From Mageeibacillus sp. UBA5439 (GTDB lineage: Bacteria; Bacillota; Clostridia; Saccharofermentanales; DTU023), in contig DIRJ01000005.1 of the NCBI GenBank assembly GCA_002427505.1, positions 924 through 42,116 on the forward strand: a stretch of 41,193 nucleotides of DNA, given 5' to 3'. The notes beneath the pieces are model-generated. The model saw only the letters and a list, made by a program, of their open reading frames with translations, was not told the origin of the DNA and did not search any database. Both the position numbers and the translations under genes were made by a program. This document shows positions 6,327-15,773 of this stretch, one piece after another (position 1 is the stretch's first letter; each line of letters starts with the position of its first letter).

Positions 6327-7460
6327 ATGGAAGAATTAAAAAAATACATGCAAGAAGCCGCTGCCTTTATGGACCGCACAGCTGGTGTGTTGGACCACGA
6401 AGGTTTAGTGCTGGCATCGACCGATGTTGAGCTCGAAGGCACAGAGGATTCTGTTGCAAAAGCAGTTCTGGCGTCAGATAAACATATTGTTTTTAGCGGC
6501 GATCGTGCTTATATGAAGATTGATCGTACACGCAACAGTCTAATCTGCTTTGTAGATGGCAAAGATGAGCAGTCTCAGGTTTATCTTGAATTGCTTAAGC
6601 GTTGGATTGAATCATCCTATGTAGATAAAGACAATGTTGAAGAAAAAGAAACATTCATCAAGAATGTCCTGCTGGAAAATGAATTGCCGGGCGATGTACC
6701 GTTAAAGGCAAGAGATCTTAAAATAGCTTATCCGGTTCCCCGGCAGATTTATATTGTCAGGGTTAACCCGGGCAAGTCTGCCGACGTGCTGACAGTTCTG
6801 GAACACCTCTTTCCTGACTGGGAACGCGATTTTGTGTTCCCCATGGACGAAGAAAATATCGTTGTCATGCTGGAAATACACTCAGGCGATAAGTCGCGGA
6901 CGGCTAGTGAAGAATCGTCTTTGATTCTCGACACAATTAATACAGAAGCAAAAACACATGCCTATATTGGTGTCAGTATGCCTGCGGAAACCTTGAAAGA
7001 TACAGCCAAATCATATCGTGAAGCTTCAATGGCTTTAATTGTCGGTCAGATTTTTGACGAAGAATCGAGCATCATGCGCTATGACAGACTGGGTCTGGGA
7101 CGTTTGATTTATCAACTGCCGAAAACTCTCTGTGAATTATTTCTTTCTGAAGTATTTGAGGAAGGTGCCTACGAAGCGTTAGACGATGAAACCCTGCTCA
7201 CAATTCAAAAGTTTTTCGAAAACAATCTGAACGGCAGTGAGACCAGCCGCCAGCTTTTTGTACACCGTAATACCCTGGTCTATAGGCTGGATAAGGTAGA
7301 AAAGATTACCGGCCTGGATTTGAGAAACTTTGATGATGCAGTTTTATTTAAACTCGCTCAGATGGTTCGTAAATATCTTGAATATCAGGATGCAGGCAAT
7401 AAGACCGCCGGCAGTGTGCGCGGCGACAGGAAGTCGGGCAGCTCCATACCGGTGATTTAG
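6327..7460 (+). CDS. PucR/CdaR-type helix-turn-helix regulator
   Basis: A 377-residue putative regulator. The C-terminal section (about 295-345), including SRQLFVHRNTLVYRLDKVEK, is the PucR C-terminal helix-turn-helix found in CdaR and PucR proteins; the middle resembles the associated GGDEF-like fold region. No membrane segment is visible. I chose ATG 6327 because AGGAAAGG (6311-6318) lies just ahead; the same frame is open back to a TTG at 6282 without a ribosome-binding site. It precedes ftsE by 24 bases in the same direction. The effector is unknown, and sugar diacids need not be it. The context suggests control of cell-wall or division functions. Confidence 0.8.
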   Translation: MEELKKYMQEAAAFMDRTAGVLDHEGLVLASTDVELEGTEDSVAKAVLASDKHIVFSGDRAYMKIDRTRNSLICFVDGKDEQSQVYLELLKRWIESSYVDKDNVEEKETFIKNVLLENELPGDVPLKARDLKIAYPVPRQIYIVRVNPGKSADVLTVLEHLFPDWERDFVFPMDEENIVVMLEIHSGDKSRTASEESSLILDTINTEAKTHAYIGVSMPAETLKDTAKSYREASMALIVGQIFDEESSIMRYDRLGLGRLIYQLPKTLCELFLSEVFEEGAYEALDDETLLTIQKFFENNLNGSETSRQLFVHRNTLVYRLDKVEKITGLDLRNFDDAVLFKLAQMVRKYLEYQDAGNKTAGSVRGDRKSGSSIPVI

Positions 7461-7484
7461 CACTTATTGGAGTAATTCTCGATA

Positions 7485-8510
7485 ATGAACATGATCGAAT
7501 TTAAAGATGTTAACAAAATCTATCCCAACGGCACCCGGGCTTTACACGATATTTCCTTCAGTGTAGAGTCCGGTGAATTCGTTTTTGTGATAGGTGAAAG
7601 CGGAGCAGGCAAATCAACTATCGTCAAGTTGCTTACTTGTGAAGAACAGCCGAGCCATGGCTCGGTTACAGTGGGCGGTCAGGAAGTTTCCGGGCTTCCT
7701 GACAAATATGTACCTTTTTTGCGCCGTAAAATCGGCATGATCTTTCAGGATTTCCGACTGATTCCCTCCAGAACTGTAGCGGAAAATGTCGCCTATGCCA
7801 TGGAGGTTACAGGCGCCTCAGCTAAAGAGATCATGAGGCGGGTACCTTTGGTGCTTTCTGTGGTGGGTTTGAAAAACAAGGCCGATGTGTACCCTGCTCA
7901 GTTGTCCGGTGGTGAAGGACAGCGTGTAGGCATCGCCAGAGCTTTGGTTAATAATCCGCGCCTGATTTTGGCAGATGAGCCGACAGGAAACCTTGACCCT
8001 GTAAACGGCGAGGCCATTATGGCTCTGCTTGAGCGGATAAATCGCAATGGTACCACTATCATCGCCTGCACTCATGACCAAAATCTGGTGAATAAGATGC
8101 AAAAACGTGTTTTGCAGCTGGAAAAAGGCACAATTACACGTGACGAGTACTGTGGAAATTACTACTGTGTCTCCACTGACAGGGAATTGAATTACATTGG
8201 AGATAATAGTGAAAGTGTGTCGGATTTCCCGGCAGATGAAGCAGAAGCTTTTGTAGAGTTTAGTGAAAGTACTTCGCAAACCACTGACAGGACAAACTTG
8301 CTTGATAGTCTGCTTCAGGACTCAGAAAGCAGGCGCAAGCGTTATTCTGCTCTTAACCGAACTGAAGAAATGAAAGAAATTCTAAAAAAAATAGATGAAC
8401 GGGTAAAGCAACGTGAGGCCATGCGCAGCCAGAATGAAATGCTATCATCTCGTGAAGCCCAGGACAGCTCTGCTGGAAATAAAAAAGATCCGGGGGAGTT
8501 TTTTGAATGA
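7485..8510 (+). CDS. ftsE: Cell division ATP-binding protein FtsE with long C-terminal extension
   Basis: The ABC ATPase of the FtsEX complex, which sits at the inner face of the membrane and drives peptidoglycan hydrolases outside. Walker A GESGAGKST (37-45), signature LSGGEGQR (140-147) and Walker B LILADEPTGNLD (160-171) are intact. FtsE is normally about 225-230 residues; this one has 341. The extra roughly 120 residues (about 222-341) are hydrophilic, rich in Ser, Glu and Lys, with a likely helix around RTEEMKEILKKIDERVKQRE. Spacing to the GGAG SD (7469-7472) is slightly long at 12 bases. The stop overlaps ftsX by ATGA, so the two are coupled. Confidence 0.95.
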   Translation: MNMIEFKDVNKIYPNGTRALHDISFSVESGEFVFVIGESGAGKSTIVKLLTCEEQPSHGSVTVGGQEVSGLPDKYVPFLRRKIGMIFQDFRLIPSRTVAENVAYAMEVTGASAKEIMRRVPLVLSVVGLKNKADVYPAQLSGGEGQRVGIARALVNNPRLILADEPTGNLDPVNGEAIMALLERINRNGTTIIACTHDQNLVNKMQKRVLQLEKGTITRDEYCGNYYCVSTDRELNYIGDNSESVSDFPADEAEAFVEFSESTSQTTDRTNLLDSLLQDSESRRKRYSALNRTEEMKEILKKIDERVKQREAMRSQNEMLSSREAQDSSAGNKKDPGEFFE

Positions 8511-9409
8511 AAATAAACGAAATACGATATGCCGGCAAAGCCGGTATCCGTAACCTGGGCCGCCATCCTCTGCTACTGATTGCTTCAGTTCTTACCTTGA
8601 CTTTAATGCTTTTCTTGCTGAGTGTTTTTGTTATTTTTTCCCGAAACGCATCCCATTTGTCGGAGATAGCTGCTCAGCAGCCGCCCATAACAATATCTAT
8701 GCGTGTCGGTGCTGAAGCTTCGAGCATTGAAGAGATGCGCCAATTTCTCTCGAACGACACTGAGAACATTGTCGAATACGCGGAATTCACCCCGGAGATG
8801 AACTTTCAAAGCTTCAAAGACAATATTGGCAAAGAAGAACTTTGGGAAGGTTTCTCGGTGGAGGATAACATACCTTACACCTTCAATGTTCGCCTGACCG
8901 ATCCGGATTATGGCAAAGAGTTCAAAACAACCGTTGAATCCATGCCTGAGGTCTACAAGGTTATGATGGAAACGGAAGTTATGAAGCTTCTGAGCAAACT
9001 TTCACTGTGGACCAACCGCATTGGCATTGTTGTTTTTGTCGTACTTGCCGTAGTCTCTGCTCTGATAGTGGCCAACATGATCAGAGTGGCCGTTCTATCC
9101 CGGTCGAATGAGATAAACATCATGAAATATCTGGGAGCTACTAAGGGATTTATTCAGCTTCCTTTTATCATTGAAGGTCTGATGTCGGGTTTCATCGGGG
9201 CCTTGCTTGCTAGCCTTGCTTCCGGCCTGCTCTATGTTTATATTCAGAATCGTTTTAGCAGGGGGCTGAGCGGGATCAGCCAGGGTGCCTTCACACTCTT
9301 GCCCAAATCAACAGTTATCGGAAGCATAACAGGTATTAATTTGCTGGTGGCATTTGTTTTGTGCTTTCTTGCCAGTATGCTATCGGTTAGAAAACATGCT
9401 AAGGTTTAG
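8507..9409 (+). CDS. ftsX: Cell division protein FtsX (permease-like)
   Basis: A 300-residue membrane partner of FtsE that transmits ATPase cycles to an extracellular peptidoglycan hydrolase. There is an N-terminal membrane helix (about 22-44), an extracellular domain (about 45-170), then three helices (about 172-196, 218-245 and 272-294), the typical four-helix FtsX layout. The NIMKYLGAT segment after the second helix is characteristic. It starts inside the ftsE stop (ATGA). The next gene encodes a secreted LytM hydrolase with coiled coils, the usual class of FtsX partner. Confidence 0.95.
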   Translation: MKINEIRYAGKAGIRNLGRHPLLLIASVLTLTLMLFLLSVFVIFSRNASHLSEIAAQQPPITISMRVGAEASSIEEMRQFLSNDTENIVEYAEFTPEMNFQSFKDNIGKEELWEGFSVEDNIPYTFNVRLTDPDYGKEFKTTVESMPEVYKVMMETEVMKLLSKLSLWTNRIGIVVFVVLAVVSALIVANMIRVAVLSRSNEINIMKYLGATKGFIQLPFIIEGLMSGFIGALLASLASGLLYVYIQNRFSRGLSGISQGAFTLLPKSTVIGSITGINLLVAFVLCFLASMLSVRKHAKV

Positions 9410-9521
9410 CTCCACCAGTGCAGACAGTAAAAAATGTTATTGCCATGTAATAAATGGACATAAAAAAAGTGCTAATGTAGAATGTGCAAGAGCAGATATT
9501 TCTGCTTTGGGAGATGATCAC

Positions 9522-10760
9522 TTGACTTTGCAAGTTAATCGAACAAAAACTAAGCTGGCTAAATTTTTACGGATAAGCTCCCTGCTTCTGGCATTAGTGT
9601 TAACGCTGGTCTTAATGCCGCCTGTTTCTGTTGCAGCCGCGACAACTAAAGAAAAACTGGATGCTGCCAAACAACATCTCAGTGATCTGGAATCGGAATT
9701 ACAATCCGCTCAAGCACAACTGAATGATCTGCGCACTGAGCAGGACCGCCTGTCAGAAGACTTGAGCTGGCTGGAATATCGTACTGAAGAACAGAACAAA
9801 GTCTATCAGGATGCTTTGCAGCAGAAAGAAACAGCTTATGCCATCATGCTGGAGGACGAAGCTGCTTATCAGCGGTCGCTGCAAAAGCTGAGTGACAAAC
9901 AGGACGAATATGGCAAACGCATTACACAGATGTATAAGTGGCAGAACAAGAGCATGCTCGAGCTCCTGCTGGAATCCGATAGCTTACAGGGTTTCTTCAC
10001 TACCGTCCGTTTTATGAAAGTTGTCTCCGATGCCGATGAACAGGCCTTAGATGATCTGGAAAGTGCGACTAAAGAAGCCGAAACAATGCGTCTTCGCTCC
10101 GAAGACTCATATAATGAGTTGACGGCATTAGCTGAAGAGGCTGACGCAGTTCTGCAACAGATCAAGGCTGATCAGGATATGACGCAGGGCGAGCTGGATG
10201 AAGCAACATACTCATTAAGTCTCTTCAGGCAGAAGGAAGAGAATCTTAGCGCTATTAAAGATACGGCTGAAGCTGATGTAAAGTATTATGCCAATCAGTA
10301 TGCCAATGAGACTAAACCAAGCCCGACAAGTCCGCCGACTCAGGCACCGGTACAACCTCCGTCAGCTGGCGGAAGTACTGTACCGAGTGGCAGCTCATTT
10401 GCCTGGCCGGTACCTTCCAGCTCTTACATAACTTCTTATTTCGGCTGGCGCGGTTACGAATGGCATCAAGGTGTAGATATTGCAGCGGGAATGGGATCTA
10501 ATGTGATCGCTGCCCGTGGCGGCACAGTAACATATGCCGGTTGGCTCGGCGGCTACGGTAATCTGATTATTTTGGACCATGGCGACGGGTATACTACCAG
10601 ATATGCACACCTGAGTGCCTATAATTGCTATTACGGCCAGAGTGTATCCAGGGGTCAGGTGATTGCTTTCATCGGCAGTACCGGAAATTCTACCGGACCG
10701 CACCTGCATTTTGAAATTCTTACTTACGGCACACCCACAAATCCTCTATCGTATTATTAA
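9522..10760 (+). CDS. Secreted coiled-coil M23 (LytM) peptidoglycan hydrolase, EnvC-like
   Basis: A 412-residue exported protein. I chose the TTG at 9522 because GGGAG (9509-9513) lies 8 bases upstream and it yields a proper signal peptide: basic residues, then LLLALVLTLVLMPPVSVAAA near residues 20-40. Then come a long heptad coiled coil (about 45-265), a Pro/Thr-rich linker (about 265-290) and a LytM domain (about 295-412). Zinc ligands are present: H315 and D319 in HQGVDIA, and H396 in HLHFE with H394 also conserved. It is therefore probably an active endopeptidase, unlike degenerate EnvC proteins that only activate amidases. Its place after ftsEX suggests FtsEX controls it. Frames open upstream to 9354 run into ftsX and lack an SD. 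Confidence 0.88.
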   Translation: MTLQVNRTKTKLAKFLRISSLLLALVLTLVLMPPVSVAAATTKEKLDAAKQHLSDLESELQSAQAQLNDLRTEQDRLSEDLSWLEYRTEEQNKVYQDALQQKETAYAIMLEDEAAYQRSLQKLSDKQDEYGKRITQMYKWQNKSMLELLLESDSLQGFFTTVRFMKVVSDADEQALDDLESATKEAETMRLRSEDSYNELTALAEEADAVLQQIKADQDMTQGELDEATYSLSLFRQKEENLSAIKDTAEADVKYYANQYANETKPSPTSPPTQAPVQPPSAGGSTVPSGSSFAWPVPSSSYITSYFGWRGYEWHQGVDIAAGMGSNVIAARGGTVTYAGWLGGYGNLIILDHGDGYTTRYAHLSAYNCYYGQSVSRGQVIAFIGSTGNSTGPHLHFEILTYGTPTNPLSYY

Positions 10761-10800
10761 AAAATCAGATATCATTGTATTTGTTTTACTATGTATATAA

Positions 10801-10832
10801 CAAGGTCCGGTCAATCCGGCCTTGCCGTTTTT
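10801..10832 (+). terminator. Terminator-like hairpin between the LytM hydrolase and S41 protease genes
   Basis: CAAGG-T-CCGG (10801-10810) pairs with CCGG-CCTTG (10816-10824) around a 5-base loop, with one bulged T, followed by CCGTTTTT. It ends 14 bases before the next ATG, so it may attenuate rather than fully stop transcription. Confidence 0.65.
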
Positions 10833-10846
10833 AAATGAGGTAAATT

Positions 10847-12283
10847 ATGCAAGAACAACCACAAGATCCGTATACACCAAATCAAGATGATCCCTATGCT
10901 CAGCCTCCACAGAATCAGCAGCTGCCAGTGAACAGGTTTGGAGTCTATCCGCCGAAATTCCCGCAGGATACTGATCAGGACGAGAAAAGAGCCCGCAAAC
11001 GAGCCATACGCTGGAGAGTGTTCCTGGCCGTATTTTTGACTGCGACCATTACTTTTCTTCTGACAGTGGGTATCGCCTATGTTTTGTACGGTGATGCTAT
11101 CCGCGAATTGGGAGGTAACCGCCTGAGCTTTTCCGATGAAGGAGATGGTGATGCCTACACTTTGCATTTTCCGGCTGACACAGGGGTGGACGATGCTCTT
11201 ACCAAGCTGGGTGAAGTGTATGACCTGATCTATGAAAACTACATTGATGAGATCACGCATGCTGAGTTAATCGAGATTATGACGCAGGGACTGGTCGATA
11301 ATATGGACAGTCCTTATACCTTTTACCTGAGTGCTGAGGATAATCAGGCATCTCAGGATTCAATGAGTGGTGAGTACAGCGGTATCGGTGCCATCGTGAT
11401 GATGGATGACACCGGCTATTTTGTCGTCAACGATGTTGTCATGAACAGTCCGGCTGAAGAGGCCGGTGTGGCTATTGGTGACAGAATTATAGCAGTCAAT
11501 GGCAAAACGACCATGGATATAAATGATGTATCCCAGCTGGCCAATATGATCAGGGGCGAAATCGGCACCCCGGTGAATATCACTTTTTTTCGCCCATCTG
11601 AAAATCGTGAGATAGTGCAGGACATCATGCGCAAAAAAATCACTAATGCCTCGCTTACCTATGAAATGCTCCAGGAAGGAATCGGCTACATCCGTCTGAC
11701 CGAATTTTCTGCGCATGCAGCCGAGAATTTTGAAAAGGCGGTTCTTGACCTGATGGATACAGGAGCCCAGCACCTCGTTATTGACTTGCGCAGCAACGGT
11801 GGTGGCTATGCTTACCAATGCATAGATATGCTGGATACTCTGCTGCCGCCGCAGACAATTGCTACAGTTGAAGGTCGCTCTGACGGCAAGGATTATACAG
11901 AGGAGTGGAAAACTAAAAAAGCAGCTCTGGTACCGGAAAGCATGACTTATGTAATTCTGCTGAACCGCTACTCAGCCAGTGCCAGTGAGCTGTTCTCCGG
12001 GGTGTTGAGAGACCTGGACAAGGCTATTCTTGTCGGAGAACAGACCTACGGTAAAGGAGTCGGTACTTTAACCTGGAGTTTGTCGGATAATTCAGCGATT
12101 CAAGTGACAACTTTCGAGTATTTCCTGCCCAAGGGAGAATCCATTAATAAGATTGGTCTGGTTCCGGATGAGGAAATCGTTTTGGATGAAGAAGCCGGCA
12201 AAAAGCCTATTAATCAACTTAGCCTGGAAGAGGACACTCAGCTGGCTAAAGCTATTGAACTACTGGAAAAACTTCTTAAGTAG
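10847..12283 (+). CDS. S41 family C-terminal processing peptidase (CtpA/CtpB-like)
   Basis: A 478-residue membrane-anchored serine protease acting outside the membrane. It has a hydrophilic Gln/Pro-rich cytoplasmic start, one membrane helix (about 60-85), a PDZ domain (about 170-260) and the S41 catalytic domain. Ser378 in SASASELF is the likely nucleophile and Lys403 in TYGKGVG the base, 25 residues apart as in known CtpA enzymes. GAGG in TGAGGTAAATT precedes the ATG. Proteases of this family trim or degrade exported proteins, including cell-wall hydrolases, and the gene often follows ftsEX and an M23 gene in Clostridia, so the adjacent hydrolase is a candidate substrate (inference). Confidence 0.93.
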   Translation: MQEQPQDPYTPNQDDPYAQPPQNQQLPVNRFGVYPPKFPQDTDQDEKRARKRAIRWRVFLAVFLTATITFLLTVGIAYVLYGDAIRELGGNRLSFSDEGDGDAYTLHFPADTGVDDALTKLGEVYDLIYENYIDEITHAELIEIMTQGLVDNMDSPYTFYLSAEDNQASQDSMSGEYSGIGAIVMMDDTGYFVVNDVVMNSPAEEAGVAIGDRIIAVNGKTTMDINDVSQLANMIRGEIGTPVNITFFRPSENREIVQDIMRKKITNASLTYEMLQEGIGYIRLTEFSAHAAENFEKAVLDLMDTGAQHLVIDLRSNGGGYAYQCIDMLDTLLPPQTIATVEGRSDGKDYTEEWKTKKAALVPESMTYVILLNRYSASASELFSGVLRDLDKAILVGEQTYGKGVGTLTWSLSDNSAIQVTTFEYFLPKGESINKIGLVPDEEIVLDEEAGKKPINQLSLEEDTQLAKAIELLEKLLK

Positions 12284-12317
12284 AATATCTGTATAGCAGG
12301 GGAGAGGAGAAATTTTT

Positions 12318-13628
12318 ATGTACGACCGAAGAATAATTAAGGGACTGGTTTATCAGGACGGTGAATTCAAACAGACAAATGTCTATATCAATGGTGAGAA
12401 GATTGCTCTGATTTCTCCGGAAATATTTGAAGCAAAGCAAAGCACGGACGCTGACGGCTTGTTCGTGGCCCCCGGAATAATTGACGCGCATGTCCATATT
12501 TCTCTCCATGGAGCCGGCGGGAACCTGTCCTGTGACGACTATCGCAGCGGCAGCATTGCTGCAGCTTACGGTGGTGTTACTACTTTTATAGATTTTCTGG
12601 GTGAAGCTGCTACTGTGGCAGAAATGCGTGATTTTTTCAGGGAAAAAATGGAGATGACACAGGGCGCCTTAGTTGATTACGCTTTGCACGCTTCGGCAAA
12701 GGAGCTGAAAGACAGTGCAGGAGAGATGGCTGATCAGGCAGCCGCCCAGGGGACGCCATCGATTAAGCTCTACACGACCTACAGGCCTTCAGGTATTTAT
12801 TCCTCTCCGCAAACAGTTGAGGCTTTTATCGAAAGGTCGGCCCGGGGTGATGTGCGTATCATCATTCACGCAGAAGACGATGCACTGATCAATCATGAAA
12901 ACAAAGATGCGCGGAATCTGGCACAGAACCGCCCGCCTGAGTGCGAGATTGAAGAAGTGCGCAAGATCGCAGAGTGGACCAGAAAACATCAGGGCAACAG
13001 CTATATCGTGCACGTAAATTGTGGAGAGACTGTTGAAATGCTGAAAAAGGAGTATAGCGATATCCTGCATAGGAATTTATACCTCGAGAGTGCTCCCCAG
13101 TATTTTGTTTTTGATGAGTCGGTCTACAAGGGTGAAGACTATTACCGTTACACGATTACGCCGCCTTTACGTTCAGCGGAACAACGTGAAACGCTGCGCC
13201 GGAACTGGCGTGAGATCAGTGTTTTTGCGACAGATCATTGCCCTTTTACTTTGGATGCCAAGCGCAAGGCTGAAGGGAACCTGACTGTAATGCCTATGGG
13301 TATGGGCGGTTTGGAGTATCTCTTTCCGCTCATGCATTCTTTTTACGGCAGCGGGGTCATCGATCGGCTGACGGTAAATCCTGCGAAAATGTTTGGTCTT
13401 TATCCGCAAAAAGGTGTGCTCGCCCCCGGCAGTGACGCTGACATCGTCCTCTACAGTGAAGGTCCTGCAGTAATAGATAAACTGCACTCTGCAGCGGATG
13501 ACAGCCCATATCTGGGTCTGGAGGTTAATGCCAAAGTCATTTCTACTATGTCTCGTGGAAACTGGGTTGTTGAAGATGGTGAGTTGAAAGAGGGCAGCGC
13601 AGGCAAGTTCGTCTTTGGACGCCTTTAA
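12318..13628 (+). CDS. Dihydropyrimidinase/hydantoinase-like amidohydrolase
   Basis: A 436-residue cytosolic cyclic-amide hydrolase of the amidohydrolase superfamily. The binuclear metal site is complete: H58 and H60 in DAHVH, K150 (the expected carboxylated lysine) in TPSIKLYTTY, H184 in IIIHAEDD, H232 in IVHVN, and catalytic D306 in ATDHCPF. The numbering nearly equals characterised dihydropyrimidinases, but the protein is a little shorter (about 460 usual). GGGGAGAGGAG lies before the ATG. It starts 34 bases after the protease stop and may share its transcript. No pyrimidine-degradation partner genes are nearby, so the substrate (dihydropyrimidine, hydantoin or another) is open. Confidence 0.85.
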   Translation: MYDRRIIKGLVYQDGEFKQTNVYINGEKIALISPEIFEAKQSTDADGLFVAPGIIDAHVHISLHGAGGNLSCDDYRSGSIAAAYGGVTTFIDFLGEAATVAEMRDFFREKMEMTQGALVDYALHASAKELKDSAGEMADQAAAQGTPSIKLYTTYRPSGIYSSPQTVEAFIERSARGDVRIIIHAEDDALINHENKDARNLAQNRPPECEIEEVRKIAEWTRKHQGNSYIVHVNCGETVEMLKKEYSDILHRNLYLESAPQYFVFDESVYKGEDYYRYTITPPLRSAEQRETLRRNWREISVFATDHCPFTLDAKRKAEGNLTVMPMGMGGLEYLFPLMHSFYGSGVIDRLTVNPAKMFGLYPQKGVLAPGSDADIVLYSEGPAVIDKLHSAADDSPYLGLEVNAKVISTMSRGNWVVEDGELKEGSAGKFVFGRL

Positions 13629-13640
13629 GACTTATATAAG

Positions 13641-15677
13641 TCAGCTCTTGATGTCTTCTGCGACTTCCATCAGCTGCAGGTAAAGCAATTCCTCTGTTTC
13701 AATAATCTGCAGGAGTTCAGCATAATCATGATAGATTTCACCCGAATCAACCCGGGTGAAATTTTTTTCCAGAGAAGTTTTCTCTTCCTGATGACTGGCG
13801 AGACTGCTTTCAACTTTTCTGAGGAGCTGGTTCAGGTCAGCAACCATACGGCGGCGTTCAGTTCTGCTGCGGGGATATTGTTTCAGATCGGTAAGAAGCG
13901 GGTAGAGACAAATCGCATTTTTATCCCATTGTGGCATTTCGGGCGTCAATTCAGCAGCAGCCGGCTCCCCGGCCTGTTTTTCCGCTAATTCCTGGTCCAG
14001 ACCGGACTTTGCGATTTCGGCTTTCTTGCGGTCAGCTTCCTTTTCTGCTTCCCTATACTCAGCAATATTTGAAAAAACGGCAATTCCGCTATCGAACATG
14101 CCCCAGACTTCTTCAGCAATATGTTCTATAAAGTAGCGGTCATGTGAAACTGCGAGGATAGTGCCTGTAAATATATTCAGTGCGTCTTCCAACAGTTCGC
14201 GCGAATATATATCCAGATGGTTGGTTGGCTCATCCAGGAAAAGTACGTCCGGCCTATCCTGCAGGAGAGCACAGAGGAATAAACGAGAACGTTCACCACC
14301 GGAGAGACTGCCTGTCTTTTGAAAGACCGCATCCCCGCTAAAGCCAAAACGTGCCAGTTCACTGCGGGCTTCAGCAGCAGTTAACTGAGATTTCAGAAAA
14401 AGCAATTGCTCCAGTACCGTTTTTTCATAATCATCGAATTTTGCCTCCTGGCCAAGAAAAGCGAAAGTCAGATTGGCAGCAGTGCGGATAGTGCCTTTGT
14501 TTTGTGGGATTTCTCCCATCAGTGTTTTTAGGAGAGTTGTCTTGCCGCAACCGTTCTTGCCGACAAGGACAAGGTGCTTACCCTTAATCAGATTAAAGGA
14601 CAAGTTCTCGAAAATAGCATCAGATTCTCCTGCAAAGCGGACAGTAAGATCTTTAACTTCCAATACTGTCTGTTCACGGCGTGAGCCGGTCTGTGCCGGC
14701 TGTTGTGCCGTATTGAAACTCATGCGCTTATGTGAAGATCTTTTGAAATTACGCAAAGCAGTCAGCTCATCGCTGATGCGTCCCTCTTTTTTTTCACTGC
14801 TGTGATACTGAGCGATTTTTCGATGCGACAGCATAGTCTGCGTGATTTCTTCCTGTCTTTGCAACTTTTTCTCAATATGATCAATACGCCGTTCCAGAGT
14901 TTTCTCTTCAAAAGCCTTCTGTTCCAGATATTGTGTGTAATTACCGGCATATACTCTGATTTTGCCTGCGTTAAGTTCAGCGGTCTTGCTGGCTACCTGG
15001 TTGATGAAAGCGCGGTCATGGGAAACAAAGAGAACAGCTGAAGTTATCTTATTCAGATAATCCTCCAACCAGTCAATTGCCTTTTGGTCCAGATGGTTGG
15101 TGGGCTCATCCAGCAAGAGAAGGTCGGGAGACCGCAGCAAAAGCCGGGCCAGAGCTACACGCATACGCTCGCCGCCGGACAGGTATTCCAGAGGACGTCT
15201 GATGGTGGTCTCGTCCAGAGAAAATGCGTTTAGAGTCGTCTCCAGCCGCTGTCGGAAGCTGAATCCGCCCAAGGCCTCAAAATGATCCTGTGCACTGGCA
15301 TATTTTTGCATCAGTTCTTCGAGGATTAAATCATCAGTATGGTTTCCCAGTTCCGCCTGCAAGTTGAGAAGCTCCTGCTCAACTGCAGTAATTTCCGGAT
15401 CTTCCAAGGCAAAATCACTGTTCGCGCTTAAGTGATCCAGCTGCTGTTGCAGATATCCCACCATAGTGCCGCGTGCGAGCTGGATGCTGCCGCATTCCGG
15501 GTCCGGACTTTCACTGCCGGCGATAAGTCGCAGCAGGGTGGTTTTGCCGGCGCCATTGTCGCCGATCAAAGCAATCTTGTCTCCGGGCATAATATTGAGA
15601 TCAACACCATTGAGAACCTTTACGGCCGCGTACGACTTTGATATATTGTTAATGCTTAGTAAACTCATGTCGCACAT
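13641..15677 (-). CDS. ABC-F family ATPase (translation-associated)
   Basis: A 678-residue soluble protein with two ABC domains and no membrane helices, the mark of the ABC-F family that binds the ribosomal E site. Domain 1 has Walker A GDNGAGKTT (39-47), signature LSGGERMR and DEPTNHLD; domain 2 has GKNGCGKTT, LSGGERSR and DEPTNHLD. The inter-domain linker is long and basic (about 240-330), and a charged coiled-coil tail follows (about 530-678), as in Uup/YdiF-like members. It could be a housekeeping or an antibiotic-resistance type; the sequence read here does not decide. ATG at 15677 or 15668 is possible, neither with a strong SD. It converges with the amidohydrolase gene (12-bp gap) and diverges from the S10 cluster. 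Confidence 0.9.
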   Translation of the reverse strand: MCDMSLLSINNISKSYAAVKVLNGVDLNIMPGDKIALIGDNGAGKTTLLRLIAGSESPDPECGSIQLARGTMVGYLQQQLDHLSANSDFALEDPEITAVEQELLNLQAELGNHTDDLILEELMQKYASAQDHFEALGGFSFRQRLETTLNAFSLDETTIRRPLEYLSGGERMRVALARLLLRSPDLLLLDEPTNHLDQKAIDWLEDYLNKITSAVLFVSHDRAFINQVASKTAELNAGKIRVYAGNYTQYLEQKAFEEKTLERRIDHIEKKLQRQEEITQTMLSHRKIAQYHSSEKKEGRISDELTALRNFKRSSHKRMSFNTAQQPAQTGSRREQTVLEVKDLTVRFAGESDAIFENLSFNLIKGKHLVLVGKNGCGKTTLLKTLMGEIPQNKGTIRTAANLTFAFLGQEAKFDDYEKTVLEQLLFLKSQLTAAEARSELARFGFSGDAVFQKTGSLSGGERSRLFLCALLQDRPDVLFLDEPTNHLDIYSRELLEDALNIFTGTILAVSHDRYFIEHIAEEVWGMFDSGIAVFSNIAEYREAEKEADRKKAEIAKSGLDQELAEKQAGEPAAAELTPEMPQWDKNAICLYPLLTDLKQYPRSRTERRRMVADLNQLLRKVESSLASHQEEKTSLEKNFTRVDSGEIYHDYAELLQIIETEELLYLQLMEVAEDIKS

Positions 15678-15773
15678 ATTATGGACTTATCTCTCTGACT
15701 TTGACAATGACAGCAGGCAAAAGAGAGGCTAGCGTAATCTTTTCAGGTTTTTACCAAGATTTTGAAAAATTGC

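Noticed and set aside
9354..9521. Longer start for the LytM hydrolase beginning inside ftsX
   Set aside because: It would place cysteine- and charge-rich sequence ahead of the signal peptide and has no SD; the TTG at 9522 with GGGAG 8 bases upstream explains export.
13629..13642. Perfect 14-bp palindrome GACTTATATAAGTC between the convergent amidohydrolase and ABC-F genes
   Set aside because: As RNA it could only form a very short stem without a proper loop, there is no T tract, and it covers the ABC-F stop codon. Not a convincing terminator or operator.
15678..15773. Search for a promoter of the ABC-F gene on the minus strand
   Set aside because: Several weak -35-like and -10-like sequences exist but none with good spacing, so none is reported.
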